A stretch of 64,000 nucleotides of DNA from Chenggangzhangella methanolivorans (GTDB lineage: Bacteria > Pseudomonadota > Alphaproteobacteria > Rhizobiales > Methylopilaceae): contig NZ_CP081869.1 in assembly GCF_019797865.1 (NCBI RefSeq), positions 2,691,501 through 2,755,500 of the forward strand, written 5' to 3'. The position numbers and the translations under genes are program-made. Position 1 is the stretch's first letter, and each line of letters begins with the position of its first letter. The notes below the pieces were generated by a model. That model made no database searches, was not told the DNA's origin, and saw only the letters and a program-made list of their open reading frames with translations. Positions 1 through 12,522 of the stretch are shown one piece after another.

Positions 1-2
1 AT

Positions 3-317
3 CTGGCCCACTTCGATCAGCAGCTTCGCGATCATGCCGGCTTCGCCGTCAGCGACCTGCATAAGTCGGATCTCGCAAGGCGCATCCATGCCGCATCCCT
101 CGGTTACCCCGGCGCGACCGCGAAGCTGATCCAGACAGCCGCCGTCGACTCGCTTCTCAACCGAGGTGGAGAGCGCCTTGATCTCGAAGCCTTCGCGACG
201 GGGTTCGACCGCCTATGGCGCTATTCTGAGGCAGCGAAGATGAACCCCTTCTCGGCGTCTCGGTCTCCTCTCCCCGAGCAGGTGTGGCCTGAACCATGGG
301 CAGATTCTCTTGATTGA
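3..317 (+). CDS. tniB: TniB-like AAA+ transposition ATPase, C-terminal part
   Basis: The open frame runs in from before the window and ends with TGA at 315-317. About 104 residues are visible. They include a helical ATPase-lid-like region with HAASLGYPGATAKLIQ, then LDLEAFATGFDRLW, and a tail containing NPFSASRSPLP. Small-residue patches and an NPF-containing tail are typical of TniB/TnsC-type ATPases, which pass target information from TniQ to the transposase. The Walker motifs lie outside the window, so the family call rests on the C-terminal pattern and on the next gene. The stop overlaps the proposed tniQ start by 8 bases, which suggests translational coupling. Confidence 0.7.
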   Translation: MAHFDQQLRDHAGFAVSDLHKSDLARRIHAASLGYPGATAKLIQTAAVDSLLNRGGERLDLEAFATGFDRLWRYSEAAKMNPFSASRSPLPEQVWPEPWADSLD

Positions 318-2772
318 TCCGTGCACCTCGAAGGAGTTGCCCGACGCTGAAGCTCCTCAGCCCTTCATGTTCGTTATCGGGGAGCGCACGGCGCCAGACC
401 GGGTGGTCCCTAAACCCGGGGAAAGCCTCGTCAGCATCCTGACGAGGCTTCTCCAGGCGTCCGGGCACGACAGCCTGACGGCTCTTTGCGGCCCGGTCGG
501 ACTGCCACAATTCGCCGTCTCCTCGCCAGCGCGATACGTGGAAGCGGCAAAGGACTTCGCCGAACTCTGCGGCTTGCCACTGCCGGAAATCGAGGGCCGA
601 ATGTACCTCGACGCGGGCAAGGAATCCGAGGAGCGGAATCTCCGTTCGGTCGGAGGCGTCGTCATCCGCGATCGGTTCCTATCGACCAACCGTCGGGCCA
701 TCTCACCCGAGTCGCTTCGAAAAGATCCCTATCATCGATCCGTGTGGGACATCGTCCCGCTCGGCTTTTGCCCTGAATCTCTCGAAGTCCTCGTCGAGAA
801 CTGCCCTGACCCCGACTGCGGCCGCCCGCTGCGCTGGGGCGGATCCTCCATGACCCATTGCATCCAGTGCGGTTTTGATCTCCGCACCGCACCGACAAGC
901 CGGGTGAGCGCCGAGGAGGCGACCTATCTCGTCCCGCTGGCGCATCTCCTTTCTGGCATTCCGACGTTGGCCGATCCGGCGCTCCTGGGGCTTCCAGAGA
1001 TTCTTGGGAAGATCCCCCCGGGCGAAATCCTTCACCTCGCTCTTATGCTCGGCCTCGCCGCGATGCCCGTACAATCGGGAGCTCTTCGCAAACAGATCAT
1101 GCACGGTCACAGCAAGCAGACCGATATCAGCCTCCTGGCAGCCGGCATGAAGATTTTGTTCGGGTGGCCGCAATCTTTTTCACCGGTCGTCGACAATGTC
1201 CGCAGTCAGGCGATGCCCGTCAAAGGGCGGGACCCTCTGGGGATCGAGCTGGGAATTATCGCCGACTTGACGGATCCTGAAATCAGCGATCCGGCGGTAT
1301 GCGATTTGGTTTCGGCCGCGCTCCACGACTACTACGATCGAAATCTCGATCGGCTCAAACACACCCCCTACCCCAGTGTGCTTTTGCGGTGGGCTCGGTC
1401 CACCATGTCAGCGCAGGAAGCAGCCGATGTTTTGGGCGCGACCGTGCAGCGTGTCGCCCGCCTCAAGGTCTATCCCGAACTGGTGCTGACCGGTGGCACC
1501 TCAGGGAAGCCGTTTGTTTTCCAGCGGTCAGCCGTTGAAGCGCTTAGGCAGGAGCAGACGGAAATCGTCTCCCTCACAGAACTCGCGCTCGAGGAGAAGA
1601 TCGCCCCGAAGCTGCTCAGGGAGCTTGTCGACGCGGGCTTCATCTCGGTCGCGTCAGACCGAGCGTCAACGCTCTATCAGACGCCAGATATGCTGGTGAA
1701 CCGTCAAAAGTGGCGCGAGCTGCGCAGCCGGATTGAAGCCATGCCTCGAGGAGTAGGCGGGCGAACGAGCGAGCTTCGGATCGCCTTAGCCCAGGCCGGC
1801 GGGACCGCCGAAGTGTGGATCGACGTGCTCAATCACCTTCTGAGCGGCCGGCTTCGGATTTTCGGTGTGAAGGAGGGCGTCGAGGCGGTCGGGAACCGTT
1901 GGGAGATAGATAAAGCGGAGGTGATGGCCTTCCTTAACAGCCAAGCGGTCGACGCGGATGTCCGCCCGCTCACGGAAGCCTGCAATGACATGGGCATCAA
2001 GCCGACCCCGGCAAATCACCTGGCGAAGCATGGACATATCGAAACCACCGTCGAAACTATCGGTGGATTCAAGTACCTTGTCAGCCGCGAGGCGATCGCC
2101 AGGTTCAAACGCGACTACATCCTGTCGACCGAACTCTCAGAATTATTCGCCATGACGCCGAAAGCAATCAAGGCTTGGCTTAATGAAGAGGGTGTCCACG
2201 AAATACAATACACGAAGTGGGATATCCCTCTTGTGTTCGTTCGGAAAGACGTCGACGCAGCGATCGCCCGTATCTCTGACGAGATCGGTCATGTTTCTGA
2301 GCAAGTGGCCGCTGGCAAGGTCGCTTGGATCAAATATCTTCATATACCCACGACCAGCACAGCTGCTGAGTTGAAAGCTGCAGCAGATAAGACTCATTTC
2401 GAAGCGAGAAAACGAAGCCTGCTGGCTATTGCTGATATTTTATCTGGACTGACCGTGCACGAAGTTGCCGAGCGCTACGGCGTTGCCGCCGAGACAATAA
2501 TGAAAGTCTGGCTCCCCAATTACCGAAAACACGGTCTCTCGGTGGAGTCGACAAGGGTCACATCTTCAAAAAGCCTTTTGAGCGCCGAGCAAAGAGACGA
2601 GTTCGAAGTTTATGCAAGAAGACTAATACAGCGCATTCAAGAAGGCGAGCGCGGCATAACGCTTGCGACCCTTACAAAGTACGTCAATGACAAATTTGGA
2701 ATCCAATATCATAAGGCGAGCATAAGGCAGCGGCTCAAATATGCCGGAATTGATTGGCCAAAACCAAAATAA
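310..2772 (+). CDS. tniQ: Long TniQ/TnsD-family target selector with extra DNA-binding domains
   Basis: This 820-residue protein is about twice the length of Tn5053 TniQ. The N-terminal TniQ region has PGESLVSILTRLLQASG at about 36-52. It is followed by a zinc-finger cysteine set at about 165, 170, 184 and 187 (C-x4-C-x13-C-x2-C). The middle carries several helix-turn-helix-like stretches, for example AQEAADVLGATVQRVARL and TELSELFAMTPKAIKAWL. Residues about 694-820 resemble the N-terminal HTH plus winged helix of IS630/Tc1-type transposases (VHEVAERYGVAAETIMKVWL, then a C-terminal IRQRLKYAGIDWPKP). TniQ/TnsD proteins choose the insertion site and recruit TniB. The TTG start at 310 overlaps the tniB stop; an ATG at 367 is an alternative, and neither has a strong ribosome-binding site. 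The 3' third is AT-richer than the host genes. Confidence 0.82.
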   Translation: MIDPCTSKELPDAEAPQPFMFVIGERTAPDRVVPKPGESLVSILTRLLQASGHDSLTALCGPVGLPQFAVSSPARYVEAAKDFAELCGLPLPEIEGRMYLDAGKESEERNLRSVGGVVIRDRFLSTNRRAISPESLRKDPYHRSVWDIVPLGFCPESLEVLVENCPDPDCGRPLRWGGSSMTHCIQCGFDLRTAPTSRVSAEEATYLVPLAHLLSGIPTLADPALLGLPEILGKIPPGEILHLALMLGLAAMPVQSGALRKQIMHGHSKQTDISLLAAGMKILFGWPQSFSPVVDNVRSQAMPVKGRDPLGIELGIIADLTDPEISDPAVCDLVSAALHDYYDRNLDRLKHTPYPSVLLRWARSTMSAQEAADVLGATVQRVARLKVYPELVLTGGTSGKPFVFQRSAVEALRQEQTEIVSLTELALEEKIAPKLLRELVDAGFISVASDRASTLYQTPDMLVNRQKWRELRSRIEAMPRGVGGRTSELRIALAQAGGTAEVWIDVLNHLLSGRLRIFGVKEGVEAVGNRWEIDKAEVMAFLNSQAVDADVRPLTEACNDMGIKPTPANHLAKHGHIETTVETIGGFKYLVSREAIARFKRDYILSTELSELFAMTPKAIKAWLNEEGVHEIQYTKWDIPLVFVRKDVDAAIARISDEIGHVSEQVAAGKVAWIKYLHIPTTSTAAELKAAADKTHFEARKRSLLAIADILSGLTVHEVAERYGVAAETIMKVWLPNYRKHGLSVESTRVTSSKSLLSAEQRDEFEVYARRLIQRIQEGERGITLATLTKYVNDKFGIQYHKASIRQRLKYAGIDWPKPK

Positions 2773-2806
2773 TTGCGCTCTAAACTAAACGTCTAGAAAG
2801 TATCGA

Positions 2807-2854
2807 CCCCTGAGGTTGCTTTTCTGCAATAGAAAAAAGATCTCAGGGGTTTTC
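2807..2854 (+). terminator. Rho-independent terminator after tniQ
   Basis: CCCCTGAG at 2807-2814 pairs with CTCAGGGG at 2842-2849 and is followed by TTTT. The loop holds a second small hairpin (TTGC/GCAA). It would stop tniQ transcription before it runs antisense into gyrB, which converges from the other side. Confidence 0.8.
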
Positions 2855-2935
2855 GTTCTGGGCGTCAAAAATTAACCACTTCTGAAAGTCTGTCTGTGTG
2901 GTTGAAGGAAATATATTTACGCTCTCGGCCGTTCT

Positions 2936-2984
2936 CATAGACTCGCTATATACGGCATAGACTCATTTATTCTGAAATTCGACA
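2936..2984. repeat. Transposon right terminus with sub-terminal repeats
   Basis: The outermost 15 bases (2970-2984), read inward, are TGTCGAATTTCAGAA. The 8-base core TTCTGAAA at 2970-2977 recurs at 2880-2887, 90 bases further in. CATAGACTC occurs at 2936-2944 and 2956-2964, exactly 20 bases apart. Repeated transposase-binding sites of about 20 bp are usual at Tn7/Tn5053-type ends, so these are likely TniA-binding sites. That role is inferred. Confidence 0.7.
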
Positions 2985-2985
2985 C

Positions 2986-6938
<3,953 letters not shown>

Positions 6939-6978
6939 TCGGCAAGCGCCGCGCCCGATCGGCCGGGATCGTTTCGCC

Positions 6979-8097
6979 TCACACCCGCATCGGCATCAGC
7001 ACGTAGAGCGCCGGCGCGTCGTCGCGGTCCTGGACGAGCGTCGGCGAACCGGGATCGGCGAGGCGGATCAGCGCCGTGTCGCCCTCGAGCTGGCTCGCGA
7101 TGTCGAGCAGGTAGCGGGAGTTGAAGCCGATATCGAGCGGATCGCTGTCGTAGTCGACCTCGATCTCCTCGGTGGCGTTGCCCGAATCCGGGTTCGTCAC
7201 CGTCAGCACCAGCTTGCGGTCGGCGAGCGACAGCTTCACGGCGCGCCCGCGCTCCGACGAGATCGTCGAGACGCGGTCGACGGCGCTCGCGAACTCCGCG
7301 CGGTCGACGGTGAGGCGCTTGTCGTTGCCCGTCGGGATGACGCGGTTGTAGTCCGGGAAGGTGCCGTCGATCAGCTTCGAGGTCAGCACCGCCTGGCCGA
7401 AGGAGACGCGGATCTTGGTGGCCGAGAGCTCGACCGCCACCAGGCCTTCGGGATCCTCGACGAGGCGCTGGATCTCCGAGACGGTCTTGCGGGGCACGAT
7501 CACGCCCGGCATGCCCTTGGCGCCGGACGGCGCCGCGAGCTCGACGCGGGCCAGCCGATGGCCGTCGGTCGCCACCGCCCGGAGCGTCGCGCCGCCCGGC
7601 AGGTCCGCGACATGCAGATAGATGCCGTTGAGATAATAGCGCGTCTCCTCGGTCGAGATCGCGAACTGGGTCTTGTCGATGAGGCGGCGGAGATCCGCCG
7701 CTCCGATCTCGAAGCGCACCGGCAGCTCGCCGGCGGCGAGGTCGGGGAAGTCGCTGTCGGGCAGCGTCTGCAGCGTGAAGCGCGAACGGCCGGCGCGGAT
7801 CGTCAGCTGGCCGCGTTCGCCCGTCATCTCGAGCGCGACCTGGCTGCCGTCGGGGAGCTTGCGGACGATGTCGTAGAAAGTGTGGGCCGGCACCGTGGTG
7901 GCGCCGCCCTGCGCGACCTCGGCCGCGACGCGCTCGACGATCTCGAGGTCGAGGTCGGTCGCCTGCAGCTTGAGGCCGCCGTCGCCTGCGCGCAGCAGCA
8001 CGTTGGCGAGAATCGGGATCGTGTTGCGCCGCTCGACGACGCGATGGACATGGGCGAGAGCCTTCAACAGGGCCGCTCGCTCGAGGGTCACGCGCAT
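6979..8097 (-). CDS. dnaN: DNA polymerase III beta sliding clamp
   Basis: DnaN is the ring-shaped processivity clamp of DNA polymerase III. The 372-residue product begins MRVTLERAALLKALAHVHRVVERRNTIPIL's typical first strand-helix and ends with ALYVLMPMRV. The three clamp domains are recognisable, with TDGHRLARVEL in domain 2 and PDYNRVIPTGNDK leading into domain 3. ATG at 8097 is preferred over the longer in-frame extension because all clamps start at this motif. It lies upstream of recF and gyrB on the same strand. Unusually, an oppositely oriented mscS-like gene separates it from dnaA. Confidence 0.97.
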   Translation of the reverse strand: MRVTLERAALLKALAHVHRVVERRNTIPILANVLLRAGDGGLKLQATDLDLEIVERVAAEVAQGGATTVPAHTFYDIVRKLPDGSQVALEMTGERGQLTIRAGRSRFTLQTLPDSDFPDLAAGELPVRFEIGAADLRRLIDKTQFAISTEETRYYLNGIYLHVADLPGGATLRAVATDGHRLARVELAAPSGAKGMPGVIVPRKTVSEIQRLVEDPEGLVAVELSATKIRVSFGQAVLTSKLIDGTFPDYNRVIPTGNDKRLTVDRAEFASAVDRVSTISSERGRAVKLSLADRKLVLTVTNPDSGNATEEIEVDYDSDPLDIGFNSRYLLDIASQLEGDTALIRLADPGSPTLVQDRDDAPALYVLMPMRV

Positions 8098-8385
8098 GTT
8101 CGTCCCGCTCCGTAGAGGCGTGGCCGTCCGGCGCGTCTTGGGCGACGTCGCTTTCGGCCGCAGGTGCGATGGGGATCGCCTAGGGACTGCGGACATTGCC
8201 CCAGCGGACCGGCGTTAGGCAAGGGCGCGCGCGGCTCCGTCGCGCCCGGCCACGCGCGGATTGACGCGGCGGGGCCTGACAAGCCGGCGACAGCGCCTAG
8301 GTTTAGACCTTCGCCCAACGCCTGGCCGACCCGACGCGCTCGATCCTTCGCGCGATCGCGGGGCCGCATCGCGAAAGGAGACTCG

Positions 8386-9174
8386 ATGCCTCAAATCCCG
8401 ATCGACTTCACGTTCCTCACCAATCTCGTCGTGGTCTACGGCATGAACGTCCTGGGCGCGCTGCTGCTCGCCTTCGTCGGCTTCTGGGTCGCCAACCTCG
8501 CCTCGGCCGGCGTCTATCGCGGCCTGATGGCGTCGAAGCGCATGGACGTCACCGTCGCGAGCTTCCTGTCGAGCCTGACGCGCTACGGGCTGCTCGCCGT
8601 CGTGCTGATCGCGATGCTGCAGCTCGTCGGCATCCAGGCCACGAGCCTGCTCGCGGTGCTGGGCGCGGCCTCGCTCGCCATCGGCCTCGCGCTGCAGGGC
8701 ACGCTTTCCAACATGGCGGCCGGCGTGATGATGCTGCTGTTCCGCCCGTTCCGGGTCGGCGACCAGATCGAGGTCGCGGGCAAGGCCGGCGTCGTGAAGG
8801 AGCTCAGCCTGTTCTTCACCGAGCTCGCGACGCCCGAAAACGTGAAGATCCTGATCCCGAACGCCTCCGTCTGGGGAACCGCGCTCGTGAACTACTCGGC
8901 CTATCCGACGCGGCGCGTCGAGACGACGGTGAGCGCCGTCAACGGCGACGCCGACGCCACGATGGCGGACCTTGCGAGCTTCCTCGAGCAGAACCCGCGC
9001 GCGCTCGCCGCGCCCGCGCCGCTCATCACCAAGACCGGCTATGGCGACGCGATCGAGCTCAGCGTGCGCGCCTGGGCGCCGGCCAACGACACCACCGCGC
9101 TCAAATACGAGATCGACCGCTTCGTGACCCAGCGCCGCGCGGCGCGCGAGGCCGCCTCGCAGGCGGCGGAGTAA
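8386..9174 (+). CDS. Small MscS-family mechanosensitive channel
   Basis: This 262-residue inner-membrane protein is close in length to E. coli MscS. Hydrophobic segments are at about 13-35, 58-80 and 85-107. The last is the Gly/Ala-rich pore helix (LGAASLAIGLALQGTLSNMAAGVMMLLFRPF), followed by the beta domain with VGDQIEVAGKAGVVKEL and the NVKILIPNASVWG segment. Such channels release solutes on hypo-osmotic shock. GAAAGGAG lies five bases before ATG 8386, which fixes the start over longer frames. It is on the plus strand, divergent from dnaN and convergent with dnaA, so it is transcribed separately from the replication genes. Confidence 0.92.
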   Translation: MPQIPIDFTFLTNLVVVYGMNVLGALLLAFVGFWVANLASAGVYRGLMASKRMDVTVASFLSSLTRYGLLAVVLIAMLQLVGIQATSLLAVLGAASLAIGLALQGTLSNMAAGVMMLLFRPFRVGDQIEVAGKAGVVKELSLFFTELATPENVKILIPNASVWGTALVNYSAYPTRRVETTVSAVNGDADATMADLASFLEQNPRALAAPAPLITKTGYGDAIELSVRAWAPANDTTALKYEIDRFVTQRRAAREAASQAAE

Positions 9175-9238
9175 ACGGAGTTGGGCGGCGGGGCGACGAA
9201 CGCGCCCTGCCTGGCCGTCAAGCGCCGGAACCGCAAAC

Positions 9239-9337
9239 GGTCATCCCGGGCTTGTCCCGGGATCCATGAACGCCGGCGTCGCGCACTATTTGCGCCGCGT
9301 CTCGGTTCTGGATCCCGGCTCAAGGCCGGGATGACGG
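9239..9337. repeat. Palindromic intergenic repeat, GTCATCCCGG family
   Basis: The unit runs from a GTCATCCCGG arm to a CCGGGATGACGG arm with smaller palindromes inside. It sits between the convergent mscS and dnaA genes. It is a single copy of the element that forms the tandem arrays at 55.6-56.2, 61.0-61.6 and 62.9-63.4 kb. Confidence 0.85.
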
Positions 9338-9413
9338 ACGGAGGTTCGGGCGCTCCGGCTTGCACGGGCGGCCCGCATGCTCGAGCGCCGGGCTTGCCCG
9401 GGCGCTCGAACCC

Positions 9414-10877
9414 TCACTCCATCAGCATGCGGGTCAGCAGCTCGAGCTCGTCCTTCAGCGCGCCGTCGGTCTTCACGAGCTCGGTGATCTTGCGCACCGC
9501 GTGCAGCACCGTGGTGTGGTCGCGCCCGCCGAAGCGCCGGCCGATCTCGGGGAGCGAGCGCAGCGTCAGCACCTTCGACAGATACATCGCGACCTGGCGC
9601 GGACGCACCACGTTCTGGGTGCGGCGCGACGACAGCACGTCGGCGCGGCTCACCTGGTAGTGCTTGGCGACGATGCGCTGGATGTCCTCGATCTTGACCC
9701 GCTTCGGCTCGACCTGACGGATGAGGTCGCGCAGCGCGGTCTCGGCCATCTCGACCGTGATTGTCGAGCCGGTGAGGGTGTTGTGCGCGAGCAGGCGGTT
9801 CACCGCGCCGTCGAGGTCGCGGCCGTTCGCCGTCACGGTGCGGGCCACATAGGCGATCACGTCCTCGGGCACGTCGAAGCGCGAGTGGACGGCCTTGGCG
9901 GCGGAGATCCGCACGCTCAGGATCTTGGCGCGCAGCTCCTCGTCGAGCGCCCCGAGTTCGAGCGTCAGGCCGCCGGCGAGGCGCGAGCGCAGGCGCTCGT
10001 CGACGCCCTCGAGCTCGGCCGGGGGACGGTCGGCCGCCACGATCACCTGCTGGCCGCCGTCGAGCAGCGCGTTCAGCGTGTGGCCGAACTCCTGCTGCAC
10101 GGTCTTGCCCTGCAGGAACTGGAGGTCGTCGATCACCAGCAGGTCGATGGCTCGCAGCTTCTCCTTGAACGACAGCGCCGTCTGGGCTTTGAGCGCCGCG
10201 ACGAAGTCGAACATGAATTTTTCGGCCGTGAGATAGAGCACGCGCCGGCCCGAGGCCTCGACCGCGTGGGCGGTCGCCTGGAGCAGGTGGCTCTTGCCGA
10301 GGCCGACGCTCGCATGGATCACCAGCGGGTTGAACTGCACCGCGTCGCCCGGACGGGCGTCGGCGATCTGGCGCGCGGCGGCGTAGGCGAGCGCGTTCGA
10401 ACGGCCGGCCAGAAAGGTCTCGAAGGTGAGGCGCCGGTCGAGCGGCGAGCCCTGCAGGCGATTGGGATCGACCCGCGGCGACAGCGGGAAGGGCGTCACC
10501 GACCGCGTTTCGGGTTGCTCGACCGGGGCCGGCGCGACGACGACGTCGCGGCTCGGGGCCGCGAGCTTGGCGGCGGCGCTGCGCACCGAGATCGCCACGC
10601 GGCCGACATCGGGCTCATGCTCGGCGAAGAGCGCGGCAATCCGCTCGGCGTAATGCGCCTGGATCCAGGTCTTCAGGAACCGGGTCGGGACGCTCAGATG
10701 CGCGACGCCGTCCTCGAGCCGCTCGAGCGCGACGCCCTTGAACCAGCTCGTGAAGACGTCCTCGCCATATTCCTCGCGCAGGCGACCGGCGATCGGGCGC
10801 CAGGCGGCGTCGGTCGCGTCGGAGGCGCGGGTCTCGGAGACGGCGGTCCTGGAAAATGCGGACGGCGCAGGGAGCAT
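9414..10877 (-). CDS. dnaA: Chromosomal replication initiator DnaA
   Basis: DnaA binds origin DnaA boxes and opens the duplex as an ATP-bound filament. The 487-residue protein has domain I ([20 protein letters not shown] near 26-45). The AAA+ core carries Walker [10 protein letters not shown] at 191-199 and Walker [11 protein letters not shown] near 245-254. Domain IV ends with the DnaA signature [15 protein letters not shown] near 450-464. ATG at 10877 is preceded by CCGGAGAG, a good ribosome-binding site. A longer in-frame extension exists only because the upstream rhodanese gene is frameshifted. The region upstream is rich in GANTC sites, suggesting cell-cycle control of dnaA as in Caulobacter; that is inference. 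Confidence 0.97.
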   Translation of the reverse strand: MLPAPSAFSRTAVSETRASDATDAAWRPIAGRLREEYGEDVFTSWFKGVALERLEDGVAHLSVPTRFLKTWIQAHYAERIAALFAEHEPDVGRVAISVRSAAAKLAAPSRDVVVAPAPVEQPETRSVTPFPLSPRVDPNRLQGSPLDRRLTFETFLAGRSNALAYAAARQIADARPGDAVQFNPLVIHASVGLGKSHLLQATAHAVEASGRRVLYLTAEKFMFDFVAALKAQTALSFKEKLRAIDLLVIDDLQFLQGKTVQQEFGHTLNALLDGGQQVIVAADRPPAELEGVDERLRSRLAGGLTLELGALDEELRAKILSVRISAAKAVHSRFDVPEDVIAYVARTVTANGRDLDGAVNRLLAHNTLTGSTITVEMAETALRDLIRQVEPKRVKIEDIQRIVAKHYQVSRADVLSSRRTQNVVRPRQVAMYLSKVLTLRSLPEIGRRFGGRDHTTVLHAVRKITELVKTDGALKDELELLTRMLME

Positions 10878-10956
10878 CGAATCTCTCCGGAAAACGTCGA
10901 AATGAGGATTGGACGGTCGAGGCGAAAAGGAAGGACGACGGCGCGTCAGGGCGGCT

Positions 10957-11396
10957 TCAGGACTGCATCCAGGGCAGCCCGTCGGCTTTCCAGCCGGCGG
11001 TCGAGCCGCGGCGCCGCGCGCCGTCGAGCGGCCCTTCGAAGCCGCCCAAACGTTGAAGCACTGCGTGAAGCCCCGCGCCGCCATCGCGGCGGCGGCCGCC
11101 TGGCTGCGCGCGCCGCTGCGGCACAGAAAGAACACCGGAGCGTCCTCGCCGGCGCCGGCGGCTTCGAGCGCCGCCGCCACCTTGTCGGCGAAGCCCGGAT
11201 CGACCTGCATCGTCGGGTAGCTCTGCCATTCCTGGAAGATGGGGCGCTTGGCCAGCGTCCCAAGGTCGGCGACGCCGACGAAAGACCATTCGGCGACGGT
11301 GCGCACGTCCACGAGGGCGGCGCGGCCGTCGGCCTTGAGAGAGTCCCACGCGTCGGAGGGAGAGACGTCTCCGGCATAGGGAAGAAAATGAGACAT
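10957..11396 (-). pseudogene. Rhodanese-like protein, interrupted by one indel
   Basis: The reading frame from ATG 11396 encodes a rhodanese fold: [15 protein letters not shown] at the first half and the active-site loop [10 protein letters not shown] with the catalytic cysteine. After GFTQCFNV the sensible C-terminus [15 protein letters not shown]...GLPWMQS continues in another frame to a TGA at 10957. Restoring one base near 11040-11052 joins the two, giving a protein of about 146 residues, normal for this family. The missing base lies in a GTTTGGG stretch, so a sequencing error is likelier than decay. The shift removes the true stop, so the first frame reads straight into dnaA. The protein probably transfers sulfane sulfur; its substrate is unknown. 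Confidence 0.82.
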
Positions 11397-12019
11397 GCGC
11401 CCGCTATCGTCGGCCGTTACGGCCGACGCCCCAACTGCAAGATCTTGTTTGGATTTCCGAACCGCCCGCCCTGGCGGTTTACTCAAAGACGCTTGAAGAC
11501 AAGCGCCTCCTGATCCCGACATCACCCGCGAGAGCGGCGCCGGGAAGTCTCAGACACCCATTGCGATTATTTAAGGAAGACCGGCTCGACGATATCTTTA
11601 GTTAAAGATTAGTTCCGCCGTCTCCATGAGCTGAAAGATACACAGGGGATTTTGGGGACGCAATGGCCGTCCGGAAACGAATCGGTCAGGCCCGTTCCGC
11701 AACTGCGTAGGGGCCCAAGGGGCGACTCCCCTAAACATCCTCGATAGCCAGCAAAATCATTGCTGCGCCGTGATCGACTCGGTCCGTGAATCTTTCGCCA
11801 CATTTTTCATGGTCGCGTCGCGAAGCAGGCCCGCGGACCCCCGGATTCAAACCTCCCCGGCGTGTCCTAGTCCTAACAATTTGAATCATAAGCTATTTTT
11901 CTGCCCGCCGACGGCGCCCAGACTCGCATGAGTTGCGATTCAGCCGAATATGCGAGTCAAGACGGAATCTGCGTACGCATTAACCCTTAGGACGCCGTCA
12001 TTTAGCGGACTTAAACGAC
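11397..12019. promoter_or_regulatory. AT-richer rpsT-dnaA intergenic region with GANTC cluster; possible oriC or dnaA control region
   Basis: No gene is recognisable in this stretch. It holds ten GANTC sites between 11679 and 11969 (at 11679, 11724, 11776, 11788, 11844, 11883, 11921, 11937, 11954 and 11965), plus AT-rich patches such as 11870-11900. GANTC is the CcrM methylation target in Alphaproteobacteria. I found no perfect TTATNCACA DnaA box; the best candidates (TTCGCCACA near 11794, AGATACACA near 11636) each have two mismatches. Origin function is therefore only a possibility, while a role as a dnaA/rhodanese promoter region is likely. Confidence 0.5.
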
Positions 12020-12044
12020 AAAACCCGGCGCGCGGCCGGGTTTT
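12020..12044 (-). terminator. Terminator downstream of rpsT
   Basis: AAAACCCGGC (12020-12029) pairs with GCCGGGTTTT (12035-12044) around a 5-base loop. The hairpin ends in T runs on either strand, so it can terminate rpsT transcription and possibly act both ways. Confidence 0.85.
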
Positions 12045-12077
12045 GCAACGTCAAATTGTCGTCGTCTAAGTGTCGCG

Positions 12078-12344
12078 TCAGGCCGAGAGAGCCTTCACGC
12101 GCGCGGCGAGCCGCGAGACCTTCCGGGAGGCCGTGTTCTTGTGCAGCACGCCCTTCTGGGCGGCGCGCATGATCTCCGGCTCGGCGGCCTTGAGCGCCGC
12201 GCGGGCGTCGTCCTGGCTGCCGGAGGCGAGCGCCTCCTCGACCTTGCGGAGATAGGTGCGCATCCGGCTGCGGCGGGCGCCGTTGACGACGGTGCGGCGG
12301 GCGATCTTGCGGGCGGCCTTCTTGGCCGAGGGCGTATTGGCCAT
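12078..12344 (-). CDS. rpsT: 30S ribosomal protein S20
   Basis: S20 binds 16S rRNA during early assembly of the small subunit. The 88-residue product begins [17 protein letters not shown] and ends with [13 protein letters not shown], matching bacterial S20 in length and composition (rich in Lys, Arg and Ala). GAAGGA lies about ten bases before ATG 12344. rpsT directly upstream of dnaA is a common alphaproteobacterial order. A terminator follows at 12020-12044. Confidence 0.97.
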   Translation of the reverse strand: MANTPSAKKAARKIARRTVVNGARRSRMRTYLRKVEEALASGSQDDARAALKAAEPEIMRAAQKGVLHKNTASRKVSRLAARVKALSA

Positions 12345-12434
12345 TGCGAAACGGTCCTTCGAGACGTTCGCCGTCCCGCGGGGCCTCGCTAGGAGGCCCG
12401 CCTGGGGCGGATGCGCGGAAGCGCGAAAACGTAA

Positions 12435-12458
12435 GCGGCGGGCCGAGGGGCCCGCCGC
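12435..12458 (-). terminator. GC-rich hairpin, probable terminator of the regB-like gene
   Basis: GCGGCGGGCC (12435-12444) pairs perfectly with GGCCCGCCGC (12449-12458) around a GAGG loop. On the minus strand it is followed by a short T-containing stretch. It lies between the end of the kinase gene and the rpsT start. Confidence 0.65.
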
Positions 12459-12522
12459 GATTGGGCGTCTCGTATCAACAGACGCGCGAAGCGTCAATTC
12501 TTTCGGGCGCGGCTCAGACGTT

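Larger units (their letters stand above)
1..2984 (+). mobile_element. Right-hand part of a Tn5053/Tn7-like transposon
   Basis: This is the end of a transposon that starts outside the window. It contains the 3' end of a tniB-like ATPase gene, a tniQ-like target-selector gene, a rho-independent terminator and a terminus. Read inward from 2984 the terminus begins TGTCGAATTTCAGAA, close to the published Tn5053/Tn402 inverted repeat that begins TGTCATTTTCAGAA. The last base is one nucleotide from the gyrB stop codon, so gyrB is intact. The 3' half of tniQ and the end region are visibly richer in A and T than the host genes, which fits transfer. The left end, the tniA transposase, any cargo and the target duplication are not visible. 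Confidence 0.8.

Noticed and set aside
2773-2984. CRISPR-associated transposon features near the right end
   Set aside because: No Cas genes, CRISPR repeats or guide-like array are present in the visible part; TniQ is long and not of the CAST type.
11630-11800. DnaA boxes at TTCGCCACA and AGATACACA
   Set aside because: Each differs from TTATNCACA at two positions, and there is no cluster of good boxes, so oriC is not asserted.
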